Below, in pieces: positions 12,763-22,495 of a stretch of DNA of 64,000 nt. Source of the stretch: Victivallaceae bacterium (GTDB taxonomy: Bacteria; Verrucomicrobiota; Lentisphaeria; Victivallales; Victivallaceae); assembly GCA_028718375.1 (NCBI GenBank), contig JAQULZ010000002.1, forward strand, positions 1 to 64,000. Reading direction: 5' to 3'. Under the pieces are notes generated by a model, which saw nothing but the letters and a program-made list of their open reading frames with translations, was not told the origin of the DNA and did no database searches. How positions within the stretch are numbered: position 1 is the first letter of the stretch; every line of letters begins with the position of its first letter. Both the position numbers and the translations under genes were made by a program.

Positions 12763-14598
12763 TTATTTTTTCCTCTTCAGATATCTCAGGAAAAATTCCC
12801 GTATCAGCGGGGCGCAAGTCCGGCCGCCGGAGACTCCGTCCTCTACCAGGATGGCTGCCGCATAATTGGTTTTTCCGGACTTGCCGAAACCGATGAACCA
12901 GGTGTTCAGGCGGCGTTTGCCTTGGACGTTAAGTTCCGCAGTACCGGTCTTGCCGGAGAGGTCGATCAGCGGGTTTTTAGCCAGTTTGCCGCTGCCCTCG
13001 GGGCCGTTCACCACCAGATGCATTCCCGCTTTGACTATTTCCAGGTTTTCGGCGGCAGCCGCCAGTTGGCCGTTGATCTGCGGCGCCGTCCGATACAGAA
13101 CGATGCCTTCCGGGCTGCGGATTTCCTGGAGCAGATACGGACGGTAAAGCGTGCCGCCGTTAGCGAGAGCGGCCGCATAAACCGCCATTTGCAGCGGGGT
13201 TACCAGGATATAGCCCTGGCCGATGCACAGAAAAGCCGTGTCACATTGATTCCAGCGGAAACCGGTGCGCCGCTTTTTGGTTTCGCGGGCCGGCAACTGC
13301 CCCCGCCGTTCGGGTAAACCGATTCCGGTCGGAGCTCCCAGACCGGCACTGGCGAACACGGTGCGCAGATTCTCCATTTTCAGCTTCATTCCCTGTTCGA
13401 TAAAATAATCATTGCAGGAGCGTTCCAGAGCCTGCCGCAAGTCCGTCCGTCCGTGCCCGCCGTGCCGCCAGGACGCGCAGCGGATACTGGCTGTTTTGCC
13501 GATTACCGTTTTCCCGTCGCAGTCAACGGTTTCATCGGGTTTGACGCCGTGCTTTAACAAAGCCAGAGCGACCAGCGGTTTGATGATCGAACCGGGAGTG
13601 TATTCGCCCAAAAGCGCCCGGTTGAACAGCGGCTTGCCGGGGGCGAAGAGCAGTTTCCGATAGGCTTCAGCGGTGATTCGGGGAGAGAATTGCTGCAGAT
13701 CGAAAGCCGGAGCGGATACCAGAGCCAATACCGCGCCGGTATCGGCGTCAAGCAGGACGAAGGCCCCGCGCAAATGTTTCAACAGCTCCGCGGCGATCCG
13801 CTGAGCCCGCCAGTCCAAAGTCAAAACGACGTTATTGCCGCTCAGGGGCTTGATTTCATCAATCAAAGTCTTGTAGACGAAACCGAGGCGGTCGACCTGT
13901 ACCAGGCTGAACCCCGGATAACCTTTCAGGCCGCGCACCGTATTATCCGAGAACGGCAGCGTGTCGAATTGTTTCTCAATACCGCTCACCCCCTGGAGAT
14001 CGGGCAGGTAATAAAAATATTCCTGCCGGTCGCCGGCTTGTCGGGGATCCTCCGGCCGCGTATAACCGATGACCTGCGCGCCGACGTCTCCGGCGGGGTA
14101 AATTCGTTTGCTGCCGGGAATGATGCCCAAACCTTTCACGGTTTCCGCCAGTTCGAAGATTTTCGCCATTTGCCGGGGAGTGATATCGTCCGCAACCTTG
14201 AACGGGAGGCCGGGGCGGGTGTTCATATGCCGTTTTAGGTCAGGAGCGGTTATCCGGCGGCTCCGGTCGAAGATGGCGTCTATCCGGAGCAGGGCGTTTT
14301 CAATATAGGTGATGGTATGACTGCGCCCGCGCGGCTGCCGCATTTCCTCGAAATACAGGTAGACGTCATAGGACGGCGCATTGTCCGCCATTACGTGCAG
14401 GTCGGAGGTCAGGATTTTCCCCCGCGGCGCCGGAATCCGGATCCGTCGGATCGACTGCCGGGAAATCTGCCGCTGATGGACGGCGCCCTGCCGAATCTGT
14501 TCCTGCCACAGTTTAACTGCCAGGGCGGCGTACAGGAGCGCCAGCAGCAGGCCGATAATCAGAACGCGGTTGCGGTGTTTTAATAATAATCTTCTCAT
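12763..14598 (-). CDS. mrdA: Penicillin-binding protein 2
   Basis: TPGSIIKPLVAL (SxxK), SCNDYF (SxN), SGKTGTAE (KTG); next to mreD/mreC. Confidence 0.95.
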   Translation of the reverse strand: MRRLLLKHRNRVLIIGLLLALLYAALAVKLWQEQIRQGAVHQRQISRQSIRRIRIPAPRGKILTSDLHVMADNAPSYDVYLYFEEMRQPRGRSHTITYIENALLRIDAIFDRSRRITAPDLKRHMNTRPGLPFKVADDITPRQMAKIFELAETVKGLGIIPGSKRIYPAGDVGAQVIGYTRPEDPRQAGDRQEYFYYLPDLQGVSGIEKQFDTLPFSDNTVRGLKGYPGFSLVQVDRLGFVYKTLIDEIKPLSGNNVVLTLDWRAQRIAAELLKHLRGAFVLLDADTGAVLALVSAPAFDLQQFSPRITAEAYRKLLFAPGKPLFNRALLGEYTPGSIIKPLVALALLKHGVKPDETVDCDGKTVIGKTASIRCASWRHGGHGRTDLRQALERSCNDYFIEQGMKLKMENLRTVFASAGLGAPTGIGLPERRGQLPARETKKRRTGFRWNQCDTAFLCIGQGYILVTPLQMAVYAAALANGGTLYRPYLLQEIRSPEGIVLYRTAPQINGQLAAAAENLEIVKAGMHLVVNGPEGSGKLAKNPLIDLSGKTGTAELNVQGKRRLNTWFIGFGKSGKTNYAAAILVEDGVSGGRTCAPLIREFFLRYLKRKK

Positions 14599-15128
14599 AG
14601 CCGGTCGCGCAGTTCAGGCCGCCGTTTACCGGCCCGGGTGAACAAGGGCAGTTTCAGTTGTTTTCCGATCCTGTCGAGTATCAATACCAGCAGCGGCAGC
14701 AGCCATGCATTGATACCCGACGTGAAAATAGTTACGGGCAGCAGTTCCTTAACTGCGGCGCCGGGATCGGCGTCGTAAAGGAGTAATTTATAAATCCAGA
14801 CCGGCAGAATGCTCACCAGCGCAATGACGATCCCGGGCAGCACGCAGTTCCGCAAGTACCGCGTTTCGTTTTTCCGCCGCCAATATTCCGCGAAAACCGC
14901 TGCTGCCGGGAACGCCCAGGCGGCCAGGAAAAACTCGCGGCCGTAAGCTAAATCCAGGGAAATCCCGCTCAATACCGCCCAAATTATCCCATAGCGCCAG
15001 GAATAAGCGATGCCGATATAAAAAATTCCTCCGATGCATAACGGCACTTGCAGGGCGCAACTGCCGGCCAGCACTTGCAGCCAGAACAGGATCAGCATGA
15101 TACTCAATGAGTAAAGCTTAGCTGTCAT
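14595..15128 (-). CDS. mreD: Rod shape-determining protein MreD-like
   Basis: Hydrophobic multi-TM protein between PBP2 and MreC with overlapping start/stop. Confidence 0.75.
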   Translation of the reverse strand: MTAKLYSLSIMLILFWLQVLAGSCALQVPLCIGGIFYIGIAYSWRYGIIWAVLSGISLDLAYGREFFLAAWAFPAAAVFAEYWRRKNETRYLRNCVLPGIVIALVSILPVWIYKLLLYDADPGAAVKELLPVTIFTSGINAWLLPLLVLILDRIGKQLKLPLFTRAGKRRPELRDRL

Positions 15129-16000
15129 AAGTTCCTCTTGGCGCGGGGAATCGCCAGCACCACGAAATGCAGGTTGTCCAGCGGCGCCGCCGGGATAATT
15201 TTAGCGGACAAATAAAGTTCATTGGAGAAAATCTGGTTTTTCGAGTCCAGGCTTTTCAGCCGGCCGATCAGGAAACCCGCCGGAATCAGATGTTCGAACC
15301 CGGAAGTCAGACACGCTTCCCCGGGATGGAAGTGTTTCCGGGCGGACAGAAAACTGATATTTATTTCATCCGGCCGGCGGGACTGGCGGCTGTCGCCGTT
15401 GATGATGCCGTGAGTCCGGGTTTCCGCCAGGTAAGCGGAAATGCGGAAGCACGGGTTCAGGACGCTCGTCACCTGGGCGGAATGCCGGGCGGCGTCCCGG
15501 ACGACTCCGGCCAGGATAGCCTGGCGCGGATATTCCGGATTGAAACACAGCACCGGCGTCCCGGCGATAATTCCGTCCTCAGTACCGCGGCTGACGGTAA
15601 AACCTTCCTTCCACCGGAGAGGATCCCGGAGAATGATCTCCGCTGCGACATAATCGCAGTTCGGATGGAGGGGAAATTTCAGCAGCCGGCGCAGCCGTTC
15701 GTTTTCAATCGCCAGTTCGCCGAGCCGGGCAACCTGGGCCGCGAATATCCGGTTGTCGGTTTGCAGCCGGTCGATTTTGGCGGCTAACTCCGGTTTGCTG
15801 TACAAGCGCAGGCTTTCGTCCGCGGCAAAATATCGGGCCCCGGCCGGAAATTTTAGGTAAGGATAAAAGAAATCATTCGTTATCCTGAACCATGTCAGCC
15901 GCACCGTCTGGAATCCCGCCACCAGGATCACGACCAGCAGGGCGGCGGCAATCAGTCCGTAATTCCAGCGGTCAAAATTTCTGTTTTTCAATCCGGCCAT
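15125..16000 (-). CDS. mreC: Rod shape-determining protein MreC
   Basis: Single TM, coiled coil, beta domain (AEIILRDPLRWKEGFTVSRGTEDGIIAGTPVL); start MAGLKN at 16000. Confidence 0.88.
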   Translation of the reverse strand: MAGLKNRNFDRWNYGLIAAALLVVILVAGFQTVRLTWFRITNDFFYPYLKFPAGARYFAADESLRLYSKPELAAKIDRLQTDNRIFAAQVARLGELAIENERLRRLLKFPLHPNCDYVAAEIILRDPLRWKEGFTVSRGTEDGIIAGTPVLCFNPEYPRQAILAGVVRDAARHSAQVTSVLNPCFRISAYLAETRTHGIINGDSRQSRRPDEINISFLSARKHFHPGEACLTSGFEHLIPAGFLIGRLKSLDSKNQIFSNELYLSAKIIPAAPLDNLHFVVLAIPRAKRNL

Positions 16001-16028
16001 GATCCTCTCGAAATTCCAGCGGTGAAAA

Positions 16029-16853
16029 TCAAATTTTCGGCTTATCCCTTTTTCCGGAACCGTAAGGGTAAGGCAGAAAATCCAGTTTATCCTCACCCAG
16101 GACTTTCGCCAGGCTGTGTCCGATAGTGTGGATGTAACGGAAACTGTTTGAACTTACGGCGAAAGTGAACAACATCAGCGACGCCAGTTCCAGGATTTGT
16201 TTTTTATTCCATAATTCGCATTTTGCGGAATCGACCTCCGGCAGTAAACGCCAGGAATTACCGGGCGACAGGACTTTTCCCCGGTCGTCTATCAGCAGGA
16301 AATTATCCATGACCCGGACTATTCCCAGTTTCAAGCCCCACTTGGCGGCCAGTTCCGACGCCAGGGCGCAGAGAATGAAATCCGCTCCGACCAGATCGTC
16401 AAGTATCGGGCCCAGACAAAAACTTTCCGCCTGCAGTTCATCGGCCGGCGTGGACTCAAAACCGCATTTCCGCATGAAATAGGCGATTTCGGTAATGTTC
16501 TTCGGCGCGAACCGTTCGCTGGCCCGACAGAAACGTTCCCAAAGCTCACGCAGAAGACCTTCCGAGTCATTATCGTACCACTGGAGATGCACCGCGATCA
16601 GACCGTCGATCATATCCGGGTCTTCGGTTTTCAGCAAGGCCGCGAATTCCCGGCGGCGGCGGCGCATCGTGATAATCGCCTGGAGCTGATGGATACGCTG
16701 GCGCAGCTGCGGCTCCGGACTCTCCTGGTGCCGGGCCAGATATTCGGCGATCTCAGTTTCATGCTTAAGCAGTTCGGCCATGGCTTCCTGCACGACTTCA
16801 ATATTGCGGTCGTCCAGGAGATTAATCAGGCTTTCGAGTTTATTCCGCTTCAT
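16029..16853 (-). CDS. Hypothetical protein, possibly SirB1/transglutaminase-like
   Basis: HEAT-like N-terminus and C-terminal region loosely like SirB1 N-terminal domain; weak. Confidence 0.4.
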   Translation of the reverse strand: MKRNKLESLINLLDDRNIEVVQEAMAELLKHETEIAEYLARHQESPEPQLRQRIHQLQAIITMRRRRREFAALLKTEDPDMIDGLIAVHLQWYDNDSEGLLRELWERFCRASERFAPKNITEIAYFMRKCGFESTPADELQAESFCLGPILDDLVGADFILCALASELAAKWGLKLGIVRVMDNFLLIDDRGKVLSPGNSWRLLPEVDSAKCELWNKKQILELASLMLFTFAVSSNSFRYIHTIGHSLAKVLGEDKLDFLPYPYGSGKRDKPKI

Positions 16854-17640
16854 TTTTCCCGGCCTTTGGTTCAGGGAAAATGCCGCGCAGGGCGTCGGAC
16901 GCGATTTTTTTAACGTCTTCGGGGAAATCGGCCTTGACGATCCACTGCAGAAAGCCCGGATTGTTCACGGCGATATCGCGCAGCGGCGTCCCGGCGTTCC
17001 GGCCGAAATTGACGATTATCCGGTCGCCCTGCCATTTGAACCGGTTGCCGGAATCAATGGCGTCCGGATCGCTCAGATCGCAGAAATCATGGAGTCCGGC
17101 GACGTCGTGCGGCAGGTCCGGATACATTTTAAGCTGTCCTTCCAGGACTTCGACGGTCGCCAGCGTATCGGCTTCGGCGCTGTGGGCGTTTTCGACCGTT
17201 TTGCCGCAGAAGAACTCATAGGCGGCGGTGAGCGTGCGGGGAAATTTCTTGCAGAAAATATGATAAACGTCCACCACCTGCCGGTTTTCGGTGGAAAAGG
17301 TCAGTCCGCAGCGCCGGAACTCGGCGGTCAGCACCGGAATATCGAATTTCATGATATTGTACCCGGCCAGATCGCAGTCCGCGAAATAGTTGAATAAATT
17401 AGCCGCGATAAGCTCGAAAGCCGGTTCGTTTTCGACATCCCGGTCATAAATTCCGTGAATTTCGCTGGCTTCCGGAGGAATCGGCATCTGCGGATTGATC
17501 CGCCGGGTCGTCACCTGTTTCCTGCCGTCGGGAGACAGCTTGACTACCGATATTTCCACAATCCGGTCGCCGGTTATCGATACGCCGGTAGTTTCCAGGT
17601 CGAAAAATATCAGGGGACGAGTCAATTTTAAATAATCCAT
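16840..17640 (-). CDS. 3'-5' exonuclease, DnaQ/DEDD family
   Basis: LIFFDLETTGVSITGDRIVEISVVKL, DLAGYNIMKFDIPVL, HSAEADTLAT (ExoI/II/III motifs). Confidence 0.92.
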   Translation of the reverse strand: MDYLKLTRPLIFFDLETTGVSITGDRIVEISVVKLSPDGRKQVTTRRINPQMPIPPEASEIHGIYDRDVENEPAFELIAANLFNYFADCDLAGYNIMKFDIPVLTAEFRRCGLTFSTENRQVVDVYHIFCKKFPRTLTAAYEFFCGKTVENAHSAEADTLATVEVLEGQLKMYPDLPHDVAGLHDFCDLSDPDAIDSGNRFKWQGDRIIVNFGRNAGTPLRDIAVNNPGFLQWIVKADFPEDVKKIASDALRGIFPEPKAGKNEAE

Positions 17641-17957
17641 GGCAGAATCCTCGGGCGCAAATGTGCCTGTATACTGTTTTCAAGTTGAAAAATACGGTTG
17701 CGTAATCTCAGAACATCTTTATTCCGTCATAAAAAACATAGCGTCTTTTTCAGCTTATACCAGTAATATTTTCCGGAAAATATCGATTAAGATGGCGAAA
17801 AATAACGACTTTTAATTTGTATTTTCCATAATCGCCGATTAATATATAAACGTCAGTATTGACCTTTGAAGAACCAGAGTTATCGAGCAAATGAACGATG
17901 CTGCCTTACTCTGGATTTTTGTTGCAGCGAACAGTTAAATTTAATTCGGGGCTATTA

Positions 17958-19097
17958 ATGGCTAAAATTTTTCTTACGGGGATAACCGGGCTGGTCGGCA
18001 GTTCTTTCGTTACGGGTTTGCTAAAACAGCGGGATGACGTTGAAATTGTCGCTTTGACCAGAGCCGGTGCAGCCCGTACAGCTGCCGAGCGGGTGGAAGA
18101 CGTAATCCGGGAACAATGTGCGCTTGAAGAATGCCCGGAACTGGCGGATAAATTCCTGAAGTCGATCGAAGTAATTGAAGGCGATGTTACTGACCTCGTT
18201 CCCGAAAAATTCGCCGCCCTGCCGGAACTGACCGGCGTCGATACGGTTTTTCATTGTGCGGCGGACGTCAATTTGGGCAAAGACCCTGCGGGTAAGACTT
18301 ACCGGATCAATTATCACGGTACGGAAAACGTCATAGCCGTGGCGAAGCTCCTCAAAGTCAAAGCGCTGCACTATGTCTGTACCGCCTATATCGCGGGCCG
18401 CCTCAAGGGACGCGCGATTGAAGACCGCCCGATCAATTCCGGCTTTCACAATCCCTATGAGCAAAGTAAATATGAAGCTGAAATGCTGGTGCGTAAAGCG
18501 GGCATTCCGTTTTCGATTTACCGGCCGTCGATCATTATCGGGCGGCGCAAGGATGGCAAGATCCGCCGGGCGCTGGCTTTCTACCGCATTCTCGAGTTCA
18601 TGGCTAAACTCAAAAAGCATACCTGCTCAAAAACCAATCAGGATCCGACCGGTTGGGTCGCTTTGAATCTGCATTTCAGCGCGGCTAACTCCAATCATAT
18701 TTATTTTGTTCCGATCGACTATATTCAGGAATCCATTGTCCGGTTATTTCATTCCCCGGTATGCGGCAAAGCTTTTCATATCACCGGAGACAGTCCGGTT
18801 TCCACGCTGCAGATACTGGAGGCCATGTGCAGGGTGCTGAAGCTCAGGAATGTTTCTGTTGGAGCCGACAATCATGACCCGACCCGGGACGAAAAACTGC
18901 TGACCCGTTTCCTGGGCGATTTACTGCCGTATTTTTCCACGGACATTATTTTCGATCAGCGCAACGTCCGCGAAGTGGCCGGCGACGAAATCCTCGACTG
19001 GCCGATCGGCCTGGAAGGTTTGGTGACCATGATGCGCACCTACTATCGCGATTTTTTCCCGAATGTTGAATGGCTGCAGCAACTGGTGGTTGAATAA
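17958..19097 (+). CDS. Extended SDR / thioester-reductase-like NAD(P)-dependent protein
   Basis: FLTGITGLVGSSF Rossmann motif, NPYEQSKYEAE catalytic YxxxK; start MAKIFL at 17958. Confidence 0.85.
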   Translation: MAKIFLTGITGLVGSSFVTGLLKQRDDVEIVALTRAGAARTAAERVEDVIREQCALEECPELADKFLKSIEVIEGDVTDLVPEKFAALPELTGVDTVFHCAADVNLGKDPAGKTYRINYHGTENVIAVAKLLKVKALHYVCTAYIAGRLKGRAIEDRPINSGFHNPYEQSKYEAEMLVRKAGIPFSIYRPSIIIGRRKDGKIRRALAFYRILEFMAKLKKHTCSKTNQDPTGWVALNLHFSAANSNHIYFVPIDYIQESIVRLFHSPVCGKAFHITGDSPVSTLQILEAMCRVLKLRNVSVGADNHDPTRDEKLLTRFLGDLLPYFSTDIIFDQRNVREVAGDEILDWPIGLEGLVTMMRTYYRDFFPNVEWLQQLVVE

Positions 19098-19109
19098 CGG
19101 CGCCGGGCG

Positions 19110-19904
19110 ATGGTAATTGATTTTCACACCCATTATTACCCCGACAATATAGTTGAGCGGGCGATGGCTAATGCCCGCAGTTTATTCGGCATGGAACCCG
19201 CAGCCGACGGCACTCGCGCCGGTCTGGTGGCGTCAATGCGGCGGGCGGGAATCGATTATTCTTTGGCGCTGCCCCTGGCCAACACTCCCGACAATATCCG
19301 CGGAGTCAACCGCTGGGCGCAGTTGAACAATCAGCCGCCGGTTTTTTTACTGGGTTCCATTCATCCGCGGGCCGCAAATCCGGCCGCGGTAGTTTCCCGG
19401 CTTGCAGCGATGGGCTTCAAGGGGCTTAAAATGCATCCGGAATACCAGGATTTCAGTTTTGAAGACGAAAGCCTGGAACCGATTTGGGAAAGCTGCATCG
19501 CCAATGATCTTTTTGTGCTGACCCATGCCGGCCGGGATATCGCCTTTCCCGCGCCCTATCGTTCCGATCCCCGCCGCCTGGAAGCGTTTCATAAGCGCTT
19601 TCCGGAATTGAAACTGGTGTTGGCGCATTTGGGCTCATGGGGGATGTGGGATGAAGTCGAAGCGCGGCTGGCCGGATTGCCGGTCTGTCTTGATCTGGCC
19701 TTTACCCTGGGAGCGATAAGCGATGAACAACTGATTCGGATTATCCGTAAGCACGGGGCGGAACGCATTTTGTTCGGTACGGACAGCCCGTGGTGCGACC
19801 AGGACCGGGCGCTCCGGCATTTTCGCGGGTTGCCGCTGACCGGCCGGGAAAAGGAGCTGATCCTGGGAGAAAACGCGGCTCAGCTCTTAAAGCTGGCCGT
19901 TTAA
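19110..19904 (+). CDS. Amidohydrolase family metal-dependent hydrolase
   Basis: VIDFHTHYYPDNI, GLKMHPEYQDF, FVLTHAGRD, ILFGTDSPWCDQ. Confidence 0.9.
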   Translation: MVIDFHTHYYPDNIVERAMANARSLFGMEPAADGTRAGLVASMRRAGIDYSLALPLANTPDNIRGVNRWAQLNNQPPVFLLGSIHPRAANPAAVVSRLAAMGFKGLKMHPEYQDFSFEDESLEPIWESCIANDLFVLTHAGRDIAFPAPYRSDPRRLEAFHKRFPELKLVLAHLGSWGMWDEVEARLAGLPVCLDLAFTLGAISDEQLIRIIRKHGAERILFGTDSPWCDQDRALRHFRGLPLTGREKELILGENAAQLLKLAV

Positions 19905-19930
19905 TTTTACCGGTAAGAACCAGAATTTTC

Positions 19931-20626
19931 TTATTTCATCCGGCGCGAAAATACAGTTGCCATGCCGTTGGGGGAGAAATTGACCAGCATTATGGCCAGC
20001 GGTTGCTTTTTCAGGAAGATTTCACCCTGTCCCCGGTAGCCGGATGAAGCTTCGCCGGTCATCGGCGTCCAGCCCTGCGCCCGCAGCGACCGGTTGACTT
20101 CGGCCAGAGCCTGCGCCGGTGCGGCGGCAGTTTTGAACCTCCCATACCAGGAGTCGCGCTTCGGGAAATACAGGTACCGCAGAGGGACGCCGTCGGAAGT
20201 GATCGTCAATTCGTCCGGCCAGGATTTGGGCCGGGGAAGTTGCGGCGGCAAGGTCATGGCAAGCTGCAGGATCGGTAAAAAATCGCCGAAATATACCAGC
20301 AGTAAACGCTGATGGCTGCCGTCCGGAAATAACTGCTTGACCAGTACGGTATCACCGCCGGCGGCAAATTCGGCGTCCGGGAATTGTTTCCGCAGCAAAG
20401 TGAGGATTTCAGTCAGATTCATTCGGACCAGGCTTAATTTCAGCTCCGTGCCGGCGCCGTTAATGTGTAACGGTTCGGTTAAGAGCGCGGTCGATTTGAG
20501 ACAGGTATCCAGGCTGCCTCCGGAAGCTTTCCCTTTCAGTCGCAGGGTGAATACTTCCGCCCGCGCTGTGACGCACCAGAAAACACTGACTGCAATTACG
20601 AGCGTACTGAACCGCATAAATATCAT
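19931..20626 (-). CDS. Hypothetical secreted protein
   Basis: Signal peptide (FSTLVIAVSVFWCVTARAEV); ORF overlaps next gene by 4 nt. Confidence 0.6.
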   Translation of the reverse strand: MIFMRFSTLVIAVSVFWCVTARAEVFTLRLKGKASGGSLDTCLKSTALLTEPLHINGAGTELKLSLVRMNLTEILTLLRKQFPDAEFAAGGDTVLVKQLFPDGSHQRLLLVYFGDFLPILQLAMTLPPQLPRPKSWPDELTITSDGVPLRYLYFPKRDSWYGRFKTAAAPAQALAEVNRSLRAQGWTPMTGEASSGYRGQGEIFLKKQPLAIMLVNFSPNGMATVFSRRMK

Positions 20627-21372
20627 AGCTTCCAGAGCTTGCGGGCCGCCCAGTCATAAGTCCGCGGAAAAGACCGGGTAAACCAGAGAAAAAAGATATA
20701 AATCCGCGGATAGAGCACCGAACGGCGGCCGCGTTGATAAGCCCGGTAGACGTGGCACGCCAGTCCCGGTGGATTGGAACCGCCGTCGGGGGTATCCGGC
20801 GGCGTACGCCGGCCGAGCGCCCGCTTGGAAAAGCCGGTGGTATTGATGCGTCCCGGCGCCACATTCAGCACCCGGATACCGTAACCTTTCACTTCCGCAC
20901 GCAGGGTGTCGGAAAACGCGCAGACCGCGTATTTGGTGGCGCAATACGGTCCCATGCACGGCACATAGGTCAGACCGGCGACCGAGGCGATATTTATTAC
21001 CGTGCCCTGGCTTTCCTGGAGCAGCGGCAGGAAGGTGCGCGTCATATTGACCAGCGCGAAAAAATTCAGTTCGAACAAATCCCGCACTTCCACCTCGCTG
21101 AATTCCTCCCAGGTGGCGTAATTGCCTTTGCCTGAGTTGTTGATCAGGACATCCAGCCGGCCGAATTCTTCCCGGACCCCGGCCAGCAGTTCCCGGCAGG
21201 CGTTTTCCCGGGTAATATCCGTTTTGAACCAGCGGTCGAGTTCGATGGCGGGCTCCGACCGGCAGGCGCCGATTACCCTGAAACCTTTTTCCTTGAAAAC
21301 CTCGGCCATCGCTTCCCCGAGACCGCCGGAAACTCCGGTTATCAGGGCTACTTTCTGCTGTGCTGCGCTCAT
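20623..21372 (-). CDS. Short-chain dehydrogenase/reductase
   Basis: VALITGVSGGLGEAMAEVF, INNSGKGNYATWEE, YCATKYAVCAFSD. Confidence 0.93.
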   Translation of the reverse strand: MSAAQQKVALITGVSGGLGEAMAEVFKEKGFRVIGACRSEPAIELDRWFKTDITRENACRELLAGVREEFGRLDVLINNSGKGNYATWEEFSEVEVRDLFELNFFALVNMTRTFLPLLQESQGTVINIASVAGLTYVPCMGPYCATKYAVCAFSDTLRAEVKGYGIRVLNVAPGRINTTGFSKRALGRRTPPDTPDGGSNPPGLACHVYRAYQRGRRSVLYPRIYIFFLWFTRSFPRTYDWAARKLWKL

Positions 21373-21387
21373 TTTAAAATTTTTTCC

Positions 21388-22272
21388 TTATTCTTTCGAA
21401 TTCTGGTCGAAGAAAGTAATTCCCGCATAGCTGACGCAATGCGCGTAATTCGAGGTCAAATCGCCGGAGGTGGTGTAATGTACCAGTTCCGCGCCGCTGG
21501 TATCCTTATCAGCGGTCTGCTCCAGTACCGCCAGCAGAATCTGGATCGCACCGTAACCGCAGATGGTCGCCCGGGTCTTGTCCAGATATTCGCAGAAACC
21601 GTGCAGGTCATTGTTGATAATCAGTTGGACCGCGCCCAAATCGAGCAGCCGCAGCCGTTCCTTGATATTTTTGTTGAACGGGACATAATTGAAGGAATGT
21701 CCGTAATGAGTGAAATCGGAACTGATCACCCAGAGAATATCTTCCCGCCACCAGTTTTTCAGCACGGCGGCGATATGACGGGCGGAATTTTCATCGATCA
21801 GACCGCTGATTATCGGAATCAGTTTGAACTCCGGGAAGAAATGTTGCAGCAGGGGCAGTTCGACTTCGAGCGAGTGCTCTTTTTCATGGGCGTCCGACAT
21901 ATAGGCAATGTAGTCATTGCCGGTACCGGCGATATTCGCGACGCTTTCCAGGTCAACCGGAATATCTCCCAGGGGCGTCCGGTAAGTGTCGAATTCCGCC
22001 AGGGCAATGCCGCGAAACGGGACGCGATGGGATGGAGCGATGACCAGAATTTCGGAATAATTCCCGTCAATCGCCCGCAACAGCGTTTTGATTGCGGTTT
22101 GAGCGGAAAAGCAATATCCGGCGTGAGGCAGGATTACCGCCCGGATATGTTCGCTGGTGCGCTCGGTGTTTAATTCTTTCTGGACGACTCCGGTAAGATA
22201 TCTGTGCAAAGAAATTTTATTGCTATCGTAAAACTGTCCGGCGAAACATGGTTTTCTGGTTCCCAATGACAT
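21388..22272 (-). CDS. amrB: AmmeMemoRadiSam system protein B (MEMO1 family)
   Basis: RKPCFAGQFYDSNK, VILPHAGYCFSAQTA, SSDFTHYGHSF. Confidence 0.93.
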   Translation of the reverse strand: MSLGTRKPCFAGQFYDSNKISLHRYLTGVVQKELNTERTSEHIRAVILPHAGYCFSAQTAIKTLLRAIDGNYSEILVIAPSHRVPFRGIALAEFDTYRTPLGDIPVDLESVANIAGTGNDYIAYMSDAHEKEHSLEVELPLLQHFFPEFKLIPIISGLIDENSARHIAAVLKNWWREDILWVISSDFTHYGHSFNYVPFNKNIKERLRLLDLGAVQLIINNDLHGFCEYLDKTRATICGYGAIQILLAVLEQTADKDTSGAELVHYTTSGDLTSNYAHCVSYAGITFFDQNSKE

Positions 22273-22495
22273 TTTTCCGGTCTCCCTGTTAGCTGAACTC
22301 CTCTATAATATTATATAGAGTAATCGAAAAATCGGGGAATTTCAAGTTTTTTTTTGAAATGATTTGCCGCAGATAATTTTTAACTGCGGCTTTTTCAATG
22401 TCCAGGTTTCCGTTTAAACGGAGCTGATTTTTTTGGATTCAGGATTTGATAAAAACTTATCCGGAAACTATTGTGTAATTATGGAAAATATTTTC

